Of a stretch of DNA of 64,000 nt, positions 28,001-36,681 are shown in pieces; the first letter of the stretch is position 1; every line of letters begins with the position of its first letter. The stretch lies in assembly GCF_021129305.1 (NCBI RefSeq), contig NZ_JAJOMB010000018.1, positions 124,001 through 188,000 of the forward strand, given 5' to 3'. The stretch is from Kineosporia babensis (GTDB lineage: Bacteria; Actinomycetota; Actinomycetes; Actinomycetales; Kineosporiaceae). The translations under genes were made by a program, and so were the position numbers. A model generated the notes under the pieces. It worked only from the letters and a program-made list of their open reading frames with translations. It was not told the DNA's origin and searched no databases.

Positions 28001-28089
28001 TGCCTGCCCTGTACGAACTCGTCGAACGCCGCCGGGAGCGCAAGGACGACCTGCCGGTCGTGCCCGAGAAGGAGCCGGTGACCGTGTGA
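25003..28089 (+). CDS. RND-superfamily efflux pump (AcrB/HAE1-like)
   Basis: This 1028-aa pump has the classical layout: one N-terminal span, a large extracellular domain (residues ~35-320), a block of five spans beginning at LFAVVVILVFLF, then a repeat of the unit. The proton-relay motif GRVVDDSIVVIENIKRHLE is in the fourth span, and NAIVLMDLINQYRDRG is its C-half counterpart. I chose the GTG at 25003 with GGAG ten bases upstream. No outer-membrane partner is expected in this phylum. The last 30 codons and the following hairpin are repeated at 49.9 kb. Confidence 0.9.
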   Translation: MIRLTQISLRNRAVIALLTLLVTVGGVISALSLKQELLPSFSAPQMSVLTTVPGASPEILDEEVAVPLSAALGRVDGVTGVTAVSSTSVSSIAISTDYGLDEAELTTDLEAAIESVRAGLPSGAEPELSAGSLDDMPVISLTVSSPDAPDVLSAKLADSVVPDLEAVEGTREVTISGGQSQELLISPDPAKLARAGLTSADITTALQSNGSPLPAGSVSSDGEQLAVTAGSVLSSVKQIENLPLIGANGTATLGDVATVEVQDAEATSITRTNGEKALSIGITATSDADVVALSDAVTELLPGLEADLGEGAAITVASDQGPYIAESIEHLAVEGGLGLLFAVVVILVFLFSARSTLVTAISIPMSILVTFVGLYLWGYSLNILTLGALTIAIGRVVDDSIVVIENIKRHLELGEDKLAAILGAVREVAAAVTASTLTTVLVFLPIALVGGMVGELFRPFSLTVTIAMLSSLLVSLTIVPVLAYWFLKVPQGPARPVSEEEPNRLQKAYLPLLKATLRRPLVVLLASIVLLGASLSLLPRLSVEFIGSTGENSVTATQSFDSSLSLEQVTEQVALTEKAVRAAEGVQDVLVTASLAGASGATGGGMPGPPGSGTSGDTTANFTITTDESEDVGTVQDAIQQQVDTLPAADEISLGADGGGLGSSTVDVVITANDEQSLDTAAALLIEALTDVPDTTDITNDRSADQPSVEVVVDRQAAAGHGLSEQAVTGMVAAAISPGAAGSVTIEGTQLAIYVDAGQDVSNLHRLETMQLMPGVALNDIAEVREVTTPASVSREDGSLVATVALTPAEGKLGDVQNAAQDRIDGVDLPDGVQVELGGASEQQSEAFSSLGLAMLIAVGLIFVLLVAILRSLLQPLILMVSIPFAAIGAIVLLFVTGTPLGVAALIGMLMLIGIVVTNAIVLMDLINQYRDRGMSVAQAVEEGAGRRVRPIVMTALATIFALLPMALGVTGGSGFISQALAVVVIGGLFSSTALTLLLVPALYELVERRRERKDDLPVVPEKEPVTV

Positions 28090-28095
28090 ACGAGT

Positions 28096-28130
28096 ACCGG
28101 GTGAGCAGGCCTCGATCCTGCTCACCCGGT
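28096..28130. terminator. Hairpin after the RND pump
   Basis: Perfect 14-bp stem with arms 28096-28109 and 28117-28130 (ACCGGGTGAGCAGG and its complement) and a 7-base loop. A second copy with the same arms lies at 49989-50023. Confidence 0.85.
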
Positions 28131-28173
28131 CAGGGCCGGCCGGTACGGATCGGTGAGGATCATCGGAGTCCGG
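28130..28173 (-). pseudogene. C-terminal remnant of a Fic gene
   Basis: Read on the minus strand this gives RTPMILTDPYRP followed by a few codons and a stop. That is identical to the last residues of the intact Fic protein at 50.0-51.2 kb. A 4-base insertion shifts the final codons. No other part of a Fic gene is found here. Confidence 0.7.
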
Positions 28174-28258
28174 ATTGACGCTGCGTCATGGTGGTGGTCC
28201 GCTCAAGCCGGTGGGCCCGGGTGCCGATCTTGCGTTCGGCCGGGGTAACGGGGGAGTG

Positions 28259-29752
28259 ATGCAGGAGACGGCGCAGGCCGGGCGCCACGGGCCGACGGCC
28301 TGGTGGCGGATCCCGTCGCGCGATGCCAGCGAGGCTCGTGCTCGCTGGGTCGTGGCCATGACGGTCCTGGCCACCGCGTTCGTTTCGGCGCCGCCGCTGG
28401 TGGCCACGTCCGAAGCGCCGGTGTTGATGGCAGGAATCACCGCCGGCGTGGTGGGCTGTTTCGGCCTGGTCTATCACCGTGCCCGGGTGCCACTGGTGGT
28501 CGATGTCCTGCTCGCGCTCGCCTTCTTCGTGCTGCTGGGCCTGGCCGAGATTCCGATGCACGCGTTCGGGCTGGGATTTCAGGGCATCCTGCTGCTGAGC
28601 CTGCTCAGCAGCACCCGGGCGACCGTGGTCCGGGCGATCGTGTACCCCCTGGTCTTCCTGGCGGGGACGTTCTTCTGGGCCGAGCGGCAGGCGGTGGTGG
28701 ACCAGCTGGTGCTTCACGCGGCGCTTTTCGGCGGTCCGATCAACCTCCTGTGCGTGAGTTTCCTCGGCGCGCAGCTGGCCCTGTCACTGCGCGCGCTGGA
28801 CGCGAACTCCCGCCGGCAGCGGCTGATCTCGGAAACTGGCAGCCAGCTGATCGGGATCACGGACGCGACCCGGATCACCAGGGTGGGCTGGCAGGCGCTG
28901 CACGCCCTCGCCGCCGAAACCCCTGGACTGCGCGTGGTCCCGGTGGAGCGGGTGCGGCCCGAGGACCAGCCCGGGCGGCTGATCACGTACGCGGCCGGTC
29001 CGTACCCGAACCTGCTGGTCTCCAGCGCGGTCGACCTGGACTCGCCCCAGCTGGAACAGGCCCTGACCGATCCGCTGGAGGACGGCAGCCGCTGGGTTGT
29101 CCTGAGCCGGGCCGAGATGCCCACCTTCGTGGTCGGGGTGGGGCATTCCCGCGAGCCTGCCCGGGCCGTGCTCGACGCCGCCGAGAGCTTGATCAACCAG
29201 GTGGTGCTGGCCTACCGCAACAGTCTGGCGCACACCGATCTGCTGCAGCAGGCCCGCACCGATGCGCTGACCGGCCTGGCCAACCGGCAGGGCTTCACCG
29301 AGGTGACCGCCCAGCTGCTGGCCCGGCCCGAGCCGGTCCCGCTGACCATGATGTTCGTCGACCTGGACAACTTCAAGGCGGTCAACGACAACCTCGGTCA
29401 TGCGGCCGGGGACGAGCTGCTGATCCGGGTCGGCGAATTACTGCGCAGCGTGGTGCGCGGTGCGGACGTGGTGGCCCGGCTGGGCGGGGACGAGTTCGCC
29501 CTGCTGCTGAACGGGGTCGATGCGCAGACCGGCCAGCGGGTCGCCGACCGGATCGTGCTCGGCGTCTCGACTTTCGCCGGTGACCCGGAGGGCCGGTACC
29601 GGATCGGGGCCAGCATCGGGATGGCTCATGCGCAGCCCGGCAGCGACCTTGCCGACCTGCTGATCCGGGCGGACGTGGCGATGTACCGGGCGAAGACCGC
29701 GGGCAAGGGGCGGGTGCAGTTGTGGCAGCCGGGCCTCACGGTCCCGGGGTGA
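28259..29752 (+). CDS. Membrane-anchored diguanylate cyclase (GGDEF)
   Basis: This 497-aa protein has about six N-terminal membrane spans (residues ~25-175), a soluble linker or sensor region, and a C-terminal GGDEF domain. Hallmarks are DALTGLANRQGF, MFVDLDNFKAVNDNLGHAAGDELL and the active-site RLGGDEFALLL. It should make the second messenger c-di-GMP in response to an extracellular or membrane cue. No EAL domain is present. A GGGGGAG ribosome-binding site precedes the ATG at 28259. Confidence 0.9.
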   Translation: MQETAQAGRHGPTAWWRIPSRDASEARARWVVAMTVLATAFVSAPPLVATSEAPVLMAGITAGVVGCFGLVYHRARVPLVVDVLLALAFFVLLGLAEIPMHAFGLGFQGILLLSLLSSTRATVVRAIVYPLVFLAGTFFWAERQAVVDQLVLHAALFGGPINLLCVSFLGAQLALSLRALDANSRRQRLISETGSQLIGITDATRITRVGWQALHALAAETPGLRVVPVERVRPEDQPGRLITYAAGPYPNLLVSSAVDLDSPQLEQALTDPLEDGSRWVVLSRAEMPTFVVGVGHSREPARAVLDAAESLINQVVLAYRNSLAHTDLLQQARTDALTGLANRQGFTEVTAQLLARPEPVPLTMMFVDLDNFKAVNDNLGHAAGDELLIRVGELLRSVVRGADVVARLGGDEFALLLNGVDAQTGQRVADRIVLGVSTFAGDPEGRYRIGASIGMAHAQPGSDLADLLIRADVAMYRAKTAGKGRVQLWQPGLTVPG

Positions 29753-29773
29753 GTTCAGGTCGGTGATTGAGGA

Positions 29774-29804
29774 CGGTTCGGGCACCCTTGCGGGGCCCGA
29801 ACCG
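29774..29804. terminator. Hairpin between convergent genes
   Basis: Ten-bp stem CGGTTCGGGC (29774-29783) pairs with 29795-29804, with an 11-base loop. It sits between the GGDEF gene and the convergent beta-mannosidase. Confidence 0.65.
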
Positions 29805-29821
29805 CTTGGCGGGGAAGTGAG

Positions 29822-32383
29822 TTATTGCGGCCTGGGTGGGGCGATGGACGGGCCGGCATAGGTACGTGGTTCCAGGCTGCTGGGGTCGAAGCCGAGGGGC
29901 AGGCCGCTGACCCGGATGACGGCTTCCTCGGCGTCGCGCAGTTCGAGGTAGTTGGTGCTGAACCGGATACCGGGAACCACGCTCGGGACATGGACGAAGT
30001 AGGCGTACCCTCGGGCCCGGACGTGGACGTCTGCCTCGGTCGCGCTGCGTTCCTTGACCGACCAGTCCAGGGTGCCGTTCAGCGGCAGGTCCTTGATCTC
30101 GGCGAAGAAGAGCCGGTTGGTGGGAAAGCCGTCACCGGTGACCCGGGCGATCAGGGTGGGGTCGGCCGGCATGGCCGTGGACCAGACCATCCGGGACTCG
30201 CCCGCAGCCAGGTCGGCGCTGACCTTCTGCAGCGTCGCGATGGTGCCGCCGAAGTGCTCCAGGGTGACCAGCGCGGTGGTGCTGACAGCCCGGCCGGAGT
30301 TGGACAGCCACAGCTCCAGTCGCTCGTCGTGGTGCCGGAAACTGGCCAGCAGTGGGCTGAAGGCGCGCTGGGCGAAGTAGTAGCCGGCCTTGGGCACCAG
30401 GTCGTGGTCGATCACCGACCAGCTGAAACCGGGCCAGACGTCGTTGTGCTGCCAGATCAGGGTTCCGCTGCAGTGCGGCTGACGCCGGCGGTAGTGCTCG
30501 ATGCCGAACTTCAGGCCCTCGGCCTGGGAAGCCATGCTGGCGTGGATGTACTCGTGGATGTTCTGCGGGCGGCCGGTGACGATGTCCAGCACCGGGTTGT
30601 GCTTGTCCTTCGGGTGGTCCTTGTTGTGGGCGTCGAAGGCCGGGCTGTGCAGGGTGAGCTGCTCCTGCGGGATCCAGCGGGCCAGGGTGGCGTACTCAGG
30701 GGCGGCGTGGATGCCGAACTCGCTGATGAACTTGCCGTTGTCCTCGGCGTAGCGGCGGTAGAGCCGGGCCTGGCCGACGTCGGGCAGATCGGGGGCGCCC
30801 ATGCCGAACTCGGAGCCGTGCCAGACCTCCCAGGCGTGCCGGTCACCGTCGAGCTTGCCGTTCGGTGCGCGCACGCCCTCGCCGAGATCCTCGCCCCAGG
30901 GGCTGCCCGGCCAGTACGGGGTGGTGCCGTCGAGCCGCTCGACCGTGGCAGGCAGGATCTGGTGGAAGAAGTGCCAGCCCCAGTCACCGGGGTCCTGGTT
31001 ACCGAAGGTGTAGCCGTGCACCGGGTGGACCTCGTTGTTGCCGCACCACAGCGCCAGGCTCGGATGATTGCGCAGGCGCCGGACCTGGTACTCGGCCTCC
31101 AGCGTGACCTCGTGCTGAAGGGCGGCGTCCCCGCTGGGGTAGTCGATGCAGGCGAAGGCGAAGTCCTGCCAGACGAGTACCCCGGCCTGGTCGCAGGCCT
31201 GGTAGAACGCCTCGTCCTCGTAGATGCCGCCACCCCAGACCCGCAGCATGTTCATCCCGCCCTCACGAGCCAGCTGCACGAGCTGCTGGCGGCGGGAGGC
31301 GTCGACACTGCCGATGAGCTGGCTGGCGGGCAGCCAGTTGGCCCCGCGGGCGAACACCGGCACTCCGTTGAGCAGGAAGCGGAAGTAGTTGCCGCCCTCG
31401 TCGTCGGGCGAGCGATCCAGAGTCAGGGCGCGGATCCCGATCCGGTCCTCGACCTCGTCAAGGACATCGGAGCCCTCAAGCAGCGAGACCCTGACCTCGT
31501 ACAGTGCGGGATTACCGAGGTCGTGCGTCCACCACAGCTCGGCGTCGGTGATTTCGCAAGTACTGAAAGCCTTTCCGTCCTGCACCGGAAGGACGAACCG
31601 CTGTACCGACCCGGAAGGTGCCGTCAGCGTCACGACCGCGGTCAGCGGTGAGTCGGCGGCGAAGGCCTCGACCTCCACCTCCAGGCCGAGCTGGGCCGTG
31701 GTTTCCTGCACGGAGAGTGTGCGGATGTGGTGGCCGAGCAGCCGGGCGCGGCGCTCGTGCCGGATCCGGACCGGCCGCCAGATCCCGATCGAGGGCACGC
31801 GCGGCCCGAAGTCCCACCCCCAGCTGAACGCGGCCTTGCGGCGTTGGGTAGCCAGGGGCAGGACCGGGCTCGGAAGCCCTCCGCCGTCGGTCATCACGTC
31901 GGCGACGGTGAGTTCGACACCAGGCGGGGCGTACTTCTCGATCAGTTTCCCGATCTGGTCCTGGGCGGCCTGGGGTACCGAGAGCCCGGCCAGCGGTGGG
32001 GAGAAGCGCAGAACGAGCCGGCCGGAGCGTCCGGTCACGTCGAACTCGGCCGGCCGGAACATGTTCTCGTGGTGGCCGAGCAGTTCGTCGTCCAGCCAGA
32101 CGTCGACCACGGTGTCGAGTCCCTCGAAGACCAGCCGCACACGTTCGTCCGGGGCGGTGTCCAGACCGGGCAGCTCGGTGCGGAACCACCAGTCCCGATC
32201 TTCCACCCAGCGGACGTCCTGCTCGTTGCGGTCGTGGAACGGGTGACCGATCTGGCCTGCGGCCAGGAGGCTTTCGTGGACGCCGCCGGGAACGACCGCG
32301 GGTGCCCAGCCTTCGGGTGGTGGTATCGGGCCGCCGACCGGTCCCTGCGCGAACTCGAACGATGTGAGGTCCAGTGTCTGCAT
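29822..32383 (-). CDS. Beta-mannosidase, glycoside hydrolase family 2
   Basis: This 853-aa enzyme should release beta-1,4-linked mannose from manno-oligosaccharides. The N-terminal jelly-roll reads GGVHESLLAAG, then DWWFRTEL and FEGLDTVVDVWLDDELLGHHENMF. The catalytic barrel carries the acid/base motif LALWCGNNEVHPVHGY and the nucleophile motif FISEFGIHAAPEY, followed by GTLIWQHNDVWPGFSWSVIDH. No signal peptide is present, so it is intracellular. An AAGGAG ribosome-binding site precedes the ATG at 32383. It is divergent from a TetR regulator. Confidence 0.93.
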   Translation of the reverse strand: MQTLDLTSFEFAQGPVGGPIPPPEGWAPAVVPGGVHESLLAAGQIGHPFHDRNEQDVRWVEDRDWWFRTELPGLDTAPDERVRLVFEGLDTVVDVWLDDELLGHHENMFRPAEFDVTGRSGRLVLRFSPPLAGLSVPQAAQDQIGKLIEKYAPPGVELTVADVMTDGGGLPSPVLPLATQRRKAAFSWGWDFGPRVPSIGIWRPVRIRHERRARLLGHHIRTLSVQETTAQLGLEVEVEAFAADSPLTAVVTLTAPSGSVQRFVLPVQDGKAFSTCEITDAELWWTHDLGNPALYEVRVSLLEGSDVLDEVEDRIGIRALTLDRSPDDEGGNYFRFLLNGVPVFARGANWLPASQLIGSVDASRRQQLVQLAREGGMNMLRVWGGGIYEDEAFYQACDQAGVLVWQDFAFACIDYPSGDAALQHEVTLEAEYQVRRLRNHPSLALWCGNNEVHPVHGYTFGNQDPGDWGWHFFHQILPATVERLDGTTPYWPGSPWGEDLGEGVRAPNGKLDGDRHAWEVWHGSEFGMGAPDLPDVGQARLYRRYAEDNGKFISEFGIHAAPEYATLARWIPQEQLTLHSPAFDAHNKDHPKDKHNPVLDIVTGRPQNIHEYIHASMASQAEGLKFGIEHYRRRQPHCSGTLIWQHNDVWPGFSWSVIDHDLVPKAGYYFAQRAFSPLLASFRHHDERLELWLSNSGRAVSTTALVTLEHFGGTIATLQKVSADLAAGESRMVWSTAMPADPTLIARVTGDGFPTNRLFFAEIKDLPLNGTLDWSVKERSATEADVHVRARGYAYFVHVPSVVPGIRFSTNYLELRDAEEAVIRVSGLPLGFDPSSLEPRTYAGPSIAPPRPQ

Positions 32384-32487
32384 GAGGTGCGCAACTCCTT
32401 GGCTTGCCCGAATGGGGCATCCATCGAAACTCGAGTCGATAGGTCATGTCAATTGCGAGGATCTCTCATGTTGTAGAGTTTGTCGCC

Positions 32488-33102
32488 GTGGGACTACGAG
32501 AGATCAAGGCCAAGCGCACTCGGGACACGCTGCACCAGACTGTGGTCGAGCTGGCCGAGCGGGACGGCTACGACGCGGTGACGGTCGAGCAGATCGCCGA
32601 GGTGGCGCAGATCAGCGTCGCCACCGTGTACCGCTACTTCCCTAACAAGGATGCGATCCTGCTGTACCCGCTGGCCGAGGGGATCCGGGGACTCACCGAC
32701 AACCTCAACGCCCGCCCCGAGGACGAGCCGATCGGCCTGGCCCTGGGCCATGCGCTGCACGAACTCATGGAAGAGAGCTGGGACGCCGACGACCTGGTCC
32801 TGCGGCTGCGGGCCCAGCTGGACCTGGCCCCGGCACCCCGGGCCCGCCTGCTGGACATCTGGTACCAGGGCCGGGCTCTGCTGGAGGCGGCGATCGCGCG
32901 GCGCGCCGGGCTGGAGAAGGCCGACCTTCGGGTCGGCCTGGCGGCCGGAGTGACTCTGACCGTGCTCCAGATGGCGCTGGACGTGCACCGCGACCAGATG
33001 CCCGAGGCCCCGACGGCCCAGCTCGCGGACCATCTTCTCGATCTGCTGAACGCCTCGGACGCGCTGTTGCCCACTCGCCAGGAGGGCTCGGGCAAAAACT
33101 GA
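32488..33102 (+). CDS. TetR-family regulator
   Basis: This 204-aa regulator (or 218 aa from ATG 32446) has the HTH region TRDTLHQTVVELAERDGYDAVTVEQIAEVAQISVATVYRYFPNKDAI. The ligand domain is not specific. It lies between the divergent beta-mannosidase and a downstream DHA2 exporter. In this position it most often controls the exporter. Confidence 0.88.
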   Translation: MGLREIKAKRTRDTLHQTVVELAERDGYDAVTVEQIAEVAQISVATVYRYFPNKDAILLYPLAEGIRGLTDNLNARPEDEPIGLALGHALHELMEESWDADDLVLRLRAQLDLAPAPRARLLDIWYQGRALLEAAIARRAGLEKADLRVGLAAGVTLTVLQMALDVHRDQMPEAPTAQLADHLLDLLNASDALLPTRQEGSGKN

Positions 33103-33108
33103 GAGGGT

Positions 33109-33128
33109 CTATCAGTTTGATCTGTTAG
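33109..33128. promoter_or_regulatory. Candidate operator before the DHA2 exporter
   Basis: Imperfect palindrome CTATCAG-N6-CTGTTAG, six of seven arm positions matching. It lies just after the TetR stop and about 155 bases before the exporter start. A weak candidate for TetR binding. Confidence 0.3.
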
Positions 33129-33283
33129 CCTGTTGTTCGTCGCCCGGTGCCGTTCGGTGGTCGGTGGCGGCCCGTTCGAAGTGGTTCCGGCTCTGTCCCG
33201 GCCCTTTTCGACCGCCCGGCGACGAGCCGGATGTGACGGTGCATCCCGCAGATCGATCCTTGTCCTTCCGATGAAGGAGACCC

Positions 33284-34780
33284 ATGTCCTCGATTCCGCA
33301 CAACGGTGCCCCCGGCCCGTCCCCCGGCGACCTGGCCGCAGTCAGCGGGCGGCGCTGGTGGATTCTGGCCGTCGCTTGTCTCACCCAGCTGATGGTGGTG
33401 CTGGACGGCAGCATCGTGAACATCGCACTGCCCACGGCACAACAGGATCTCGGCTTCTCGGACGGCAATCGGCAGTGGGTGATCACCGGATATGCCCTGG
33501 TCTTCGGAGCGCTGCTGCTGGTCGGCGGACGGCTCGGAGATCTGCTCGGATGGCGGGCCACTTTTCTGACCGGGCTGGCGGGTTTCGCCGTGGCGTCCGC
33601 AATCGGCGGTGCAGCAAACAGTTTCGGCATTCTTCTGGCCGCCCGGATCGGTCAGGGCGGGTTCGGGGCGTTGCTCGCGCCGGCGGCGCTGGCCTTGGTG
33701 ACGTCCGCCTTCACCGATACCCGGGAACGGCATCGGGCCTTCGCGTTGTTCAGCGCGGTCACCGGAGCCGGCGGGGCGATCGGCCTGGTTCTCGGCGGAG
33801 CCCTGGCCGAGTTCCTCTCCTGGCGCTGGTGCCTGTACGTGAACCTGCCCCTGGTCCTGATCGCCGCCGTCGGTGGCCTCTGGCTGCTGGAACGACAGCA
33901 GGCTGGTGAGCAGCCACCGCTGGACCTGCGCGGCGCCCTGCTGAGCGTGACGGGTCTGGTGGCGCTGGTCTACGGCTTGTCCAACGCCGAAACGGCCGGC
34001 TGGAGCGATGGTTCGACCCTGACCTGGATCTTCGTCGGGCTTGGCCTGCTGGCCGCCTTCGTCTGGGTACAGGCCCGGGTCGAGGCCCCGCTGCTGCCGC
34101 TGGGCATCGTGCTGGACCGCAATCGCGGTGGCTCGCTGATCGCCCTGTCGGTCGCCGCTGCCGGTCTGTCCAGCCTCTTCCTGTTCCTGGTCTACTACCT
34201 GTCCACGATTCTCGGATACCGGCCCCTGACCACCGGCGTGGCCTTCCTGCCCCTGGTCGGCGCGATCGTGGTCGCGGCCCAGGCCGGGCCCTTCCTGATC
34301 GGCCAGGTCGGGCCCCGGGTGCCGGTGACCGCCGGCTTCCTGATCGCGTCGGTGAGTTTGTTCTCCTTCACCCGGCTCGGTCTGGCCAGTACCTACACCG
34401 GAGACGTCCTGCCCGGGCTCCTGCTGGTCGGTGCGGGGATCGGGTTGGTCATGGCTCCGGCGATCACCGCGGCGACCGATCGGGTCGAGCACGCGCACGC
34501 CGGGGTCGCCTCCGCCACCGTCACCACGGTTCAGCAGGTCGGCTACTCCATCGGCACAGCGGTTTTCAGTGCGGTGGCGGCCGGTGCCGCCGACGAATAC
34601 CTGTCGACCCGCACCGGACACGATCCCCGGGTCGTGGCCCAGTCGCTGGTGGAGAGCTATACGGCCGCGTTCGGCTGCGCTGGCTGGATGTTCGTCCTCG
34701 GCGCCCTGGTCTGCTTTCTGGTGCTCCGGAGTGGGCCGCTGACCCGTGATCCGGACAGCCCGATCACCGTGGCCCACTGA
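33284..34780 (+). CDS. MFS drug exporter, DHA2 (14-span) family
   Basis: This 498-aa transporter starts with MVVLDGSIVNIALPTAQQDLG, the motif D1 of DHA exporters. GGRLGDLLGWRATFL is motif A and GAGGAIGLVLGGALAE is motif C of antiporters. About 14 spans are expected from the hydrophobic pattern. It exports drugs or other amphiphiles using the proton gradient. GAAGGAG lies nine bases before the ATG. The preceding TetR is the likely regulator. Confidence 0.92.
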   Translation: MSSIPHNGAPGPSPGDLAAVSGRRWWILAVACLTQLMVVLDGSIVNIALPTAQQDLGFSDGNRQWVITGYALVFGALLLVGGRLGDLLGWRATFLTGLAGFAVASAIGGAANSFGILLAARIGQGGFGALLAPAALALVTSAFTDTRERHRAFALFSAVTGAGGAIGLVLGGALAEFLSWRWCLYVNLPLVLIAAVGGLWLLERQQAGEQPPLDLRGALLSVTGLVALVYGLSNAETAGWSDGSTLTWIFVGLGLLAAFVWVQARVEAPLLPLGIVLDRNRGGSLIALSVAAAGLSSLFLFLVYYLSTILGYRPLTTGVAFLPLVGAIVVAAQAGPFLIGQVGPRVPVTAGFLIASVSLFSFTRLGLASTYTGDVLPGLLLVGAGIGLVMAPAITAATDRVEHAHAGVASATVTTVQQVGYSIGTAVFSAVAAGAADEYLSTRTGHDPRVVAQSLVESYTAAFGCAGWMFVLGALVCFLVLRSGPLTRDPDSPITVAH

Positions 34781-34791
34781 ACCGGCCAGCC

Positions 34792-36057
34792 GTGTCCTGG
34801 GCCGCGAAACTGCTCTCAGATCAACGGAGCTGTGCCTGGCGGTCGGTCCTGGCCGCGGGAGTGCTGGTGATCTCCCTTCCGCCGCAACTCCTGCCGCGGA
34901 CCGGCCTGACCCAGGCTGTCGTGGGTGCCCTGGCGTTGCTGCAGGGGTATGTTCTGGCGATCATCGCTCAGGCCGGACTGCGCCGGAAGCGGTTATGGGC
35001 AAGAGAGTTTCTCGGTAGCAGCGTCCGGGTTCCGTGGCTGATGAGTGGTTTTCTGCTGCTCCTGGCCGCAGGCATCACGCACGGCCGGGCCCTGACCGCG
35101 AACCAACGTTATGGTCTTCCGGATCCGTCGGCCGGGCAGACCGTACTGGTCATGGTCGGGTCCGTGGCTCTGGCCGGGGGAGTGGTCCGGCTGACCGGGG
35201 TCCTGCGCCGCCGGTCCGGACGGACCCTTCTGGTGATGGTCGGCATGACCGCGCTGGGCCTTGGACACGTGGTGCCTGGGCGGATGAGCACGGCCGGAGA
35301 CGACTTCCTGTCCGGCCTGCGCCCAGCCGCCGAGATCAGTTCGGTCACCGGCCGCGAAAGTTCCCAGCCGATCAGGGTCTACGTTCCGCTCAGAACCAGC
35401 GGGGCGGAAACTTCCGATGCCCGCGCCTCGGAGGCAATCCGGCGTCTGCAAGCTGCGGGCGGTCTGAGCCGGCGGGCTGTTCTGGTGGTGGTGCCGACCG
35501 GATCCGGATGGGTGAACCAGCGTGTGGTCGAGCGGGTCGAGGAGCTCTACCACGGCGATCTGGCCACGGTTGTGGTGCAGTACTCGGCGGCGCCCAGCTG
35601 GCTGGCCTTCCTTCGTGGCGGGGACGGGGTGGAGGACTCGGCCGCGGCCCTGACCAGGGCAGTAAGGGAACAGGCGAGTCAGCTTCCCCGGCGGGAGAGA
35701 CCACTACTACTGGCCTACGGCGAGAGTCTGGGCGCCGTAGGCCTGCTCCCGACCGCTCAGGGCGACCCGCTGGCCGGGATCGATGCGGCCCTGCTCACCG
35801 GCGTCCCCGGGCAACCGGTCCAGCCCCGTCCCGCGGTGACGGTGCTGAATCACAGCGATGATCCGATTCCCGGGCTGGCCCCGTCGTTTCCTTTGGGGCC
35901 CTCGCTCTCCGCTCTGGCCGATGCTGCCTCGGCCTTGGAAGTGCCAGTCGGGCACGGTCATCGGTACGGGGCCGAGACGGTGCACCGCTGGTGTCTCAGG
36001 ATGCCCGTCGGCGTGTGCCCGGACCGCCGGCACCTGCGCCTGCCCGGACCTCCGTAG
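34792..36057 (+). CDS. Membrane-anchored alpha/beta hydrolase (Abhydrolase_9-like)
   Basis: This 421-aa protein has an N-terminal half of about four membrane spans (residues ~15-165) and a C-terminal half with alpha/beta-hydrolase features. VLVVVPTGSGWVNQRVVERVEELYHGD precedes the nucleophile elbow LLAYGESLGAVG, and GHGHRYG gives a candidate C-terminal histidine. This layout matches the actinobacterial membrane hydrolases with N-terminal spans. Substrate unknown. It starts at GTG 34792, 11 bases after the exporter stop, so it is probably co-transcribed. Confidence 0.75.
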   Translation: MSWAAKLLSDQRSCAWRSVLAAGVLVISLPPQLLPRTGLTQAVVGALALLQGYVLAIIAQAGLRRKRLWAREFLGSSVRVPWLMSGFLLLLAAGITHGRALTANQRYGLPDPSAGQTVLVMVGSVALAGGVVRLTGVLRRRSGRTLLVMVGMTALGLGHVVPGRMSTAGDDFLSGLRPAAEISSVTGRESSQPIRVYVPLRTSGAETSDARASEAIRRLQAAGGLSRRAVLVVVPTGSGWVNQRVVERVEELYHGDLATVVVQYSAAPSWLAFLRGGDGVEDSAAALTRAVREQASQLPRRERPLLLAYGESLGAVGLLPTAQGDPLAGIDAALLTGVPGQPVQPRPAVTVLNHSDDPIPGLAPSFPLGPSLSALADAASALEVPVGHGHRYGAETVHRWCLRMPVGVCPDRRHLRLPGPP

Positions 36058-36060
36058 GAC

Positions 36061-36681
36061 TCAGGCCATCGTGGTGACCAGGTCCAGCAGGCAGTCGCGG
36101 CCGGCCTGGGCGTCCTGGTCGGTGAGGTACTGCACGACCAGACCGTCGTGGGCGGCGACGAAGGCCCGGGCCAGAGCCTGTGGTGTGCGGGTGAGTTCCT
36201 GACCGCAGTCCTGGGCCACGGCAGCGATGATGCCGGCGATCGCCTCGTTGACCGACCGCTGGTGCTCCTGCAGCGAGGCCCGCAGGACCGGCTCGCGCAG
36301 AGCGGTCAGCGACAGTTCGGCGACGAGGTGGTGACGTTCCGGGGCGGAGGTCACCGACTCCCACAGCCGGTCGACGAAGAACCGCAGACCGGTGGCGAAG
36401 TCGGCCGCGGCCGGTGGTGCGGCGGCCTGGACGTCGGAGAGGATCTCCTGCGTCACCGCCAGCAGGACGGCCTTGTGCAACTCGTGCTTGCTGCCGAAGG
36501 CGTAGTGGATGGTCGCCTGTCCCACTCCCAGCTCGGTCGCCACTGCGCGGGTGGTGGCCGCGGCCACCCCTTCCCGCATCATCAGCTCGGTGGCCGCCCG
36601 GACCAACTGGGGGCGCCTCTCATTCACCGGGACATGCCGCACCTGCCCGAGAGTACGCGATCGGCCCGGGCCACCCCTCAC
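36061..36681 (-). CDS. TetR-family regulator
   Basis: This 206-aa regulator has its HTH at LVRAATELMMREGVAAATTRAVATELGVGQATIHYAFGSKHEL. It starts at GTG 36681, overlapping the stop of the SDR gene by four bases (GTGA), although a GTG at 36642 just before the HTH is also possible. It therefore shares an operon with the SDR gene and probably acts on the palindromes upstream of that gene. Confidence 0.87.
   Translation of the reverse strand: MRGGPGRSRTLGQVRHVPVNERRPQLVRAATELMMREGVAAATTRAVATELGVGQATIHYAFGSKHELHKAVLLAVTQEILSDVQAAAPPAAADFATGLRFFVDRLWESVTSAPERHHLVAELSLTALREPVLRASLQEHQRSVNEAIAGIIAAVAQDCGQELTRTPQALARAFVAAHDGLVVQYLTDQDAQAGRDCLLDLVTTMA

Larger units (their letters stand above)
27996..28173. 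repeat. Direct repeat A, left copy
   Basis: This ~178-base stretch contains the end of the RND gene, its hairpin and a remnant tail of a convergent Fic gene. It matches 49887-50062 in the same orientation, at about 87% identity by eye in the coding part. Confidence 0.85.

Noticed and set aside
26887-28125. A 412-codon minus-strand frame over the RND gene
   Set aside because: His/Gln/Asp-rich shadow of the RND pump coding strand, with no independent support.
27996-28173. Repeat A as an attachment-site duplication made by an integrase
   Set aside because: The copies are long (~176 bp) and only about 87% identical, no tRNA is involved, and no integrase gene lies between them. Homologous or replicative events fit better.
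33125-34777. A 550-codon open frame on the minus strand
   Set aside because: It is antisense to the DHA2 exporter, whose hydrophobic pattern and motifs are convincing. The frame is full of Gly, Gln and Asp with no family features.
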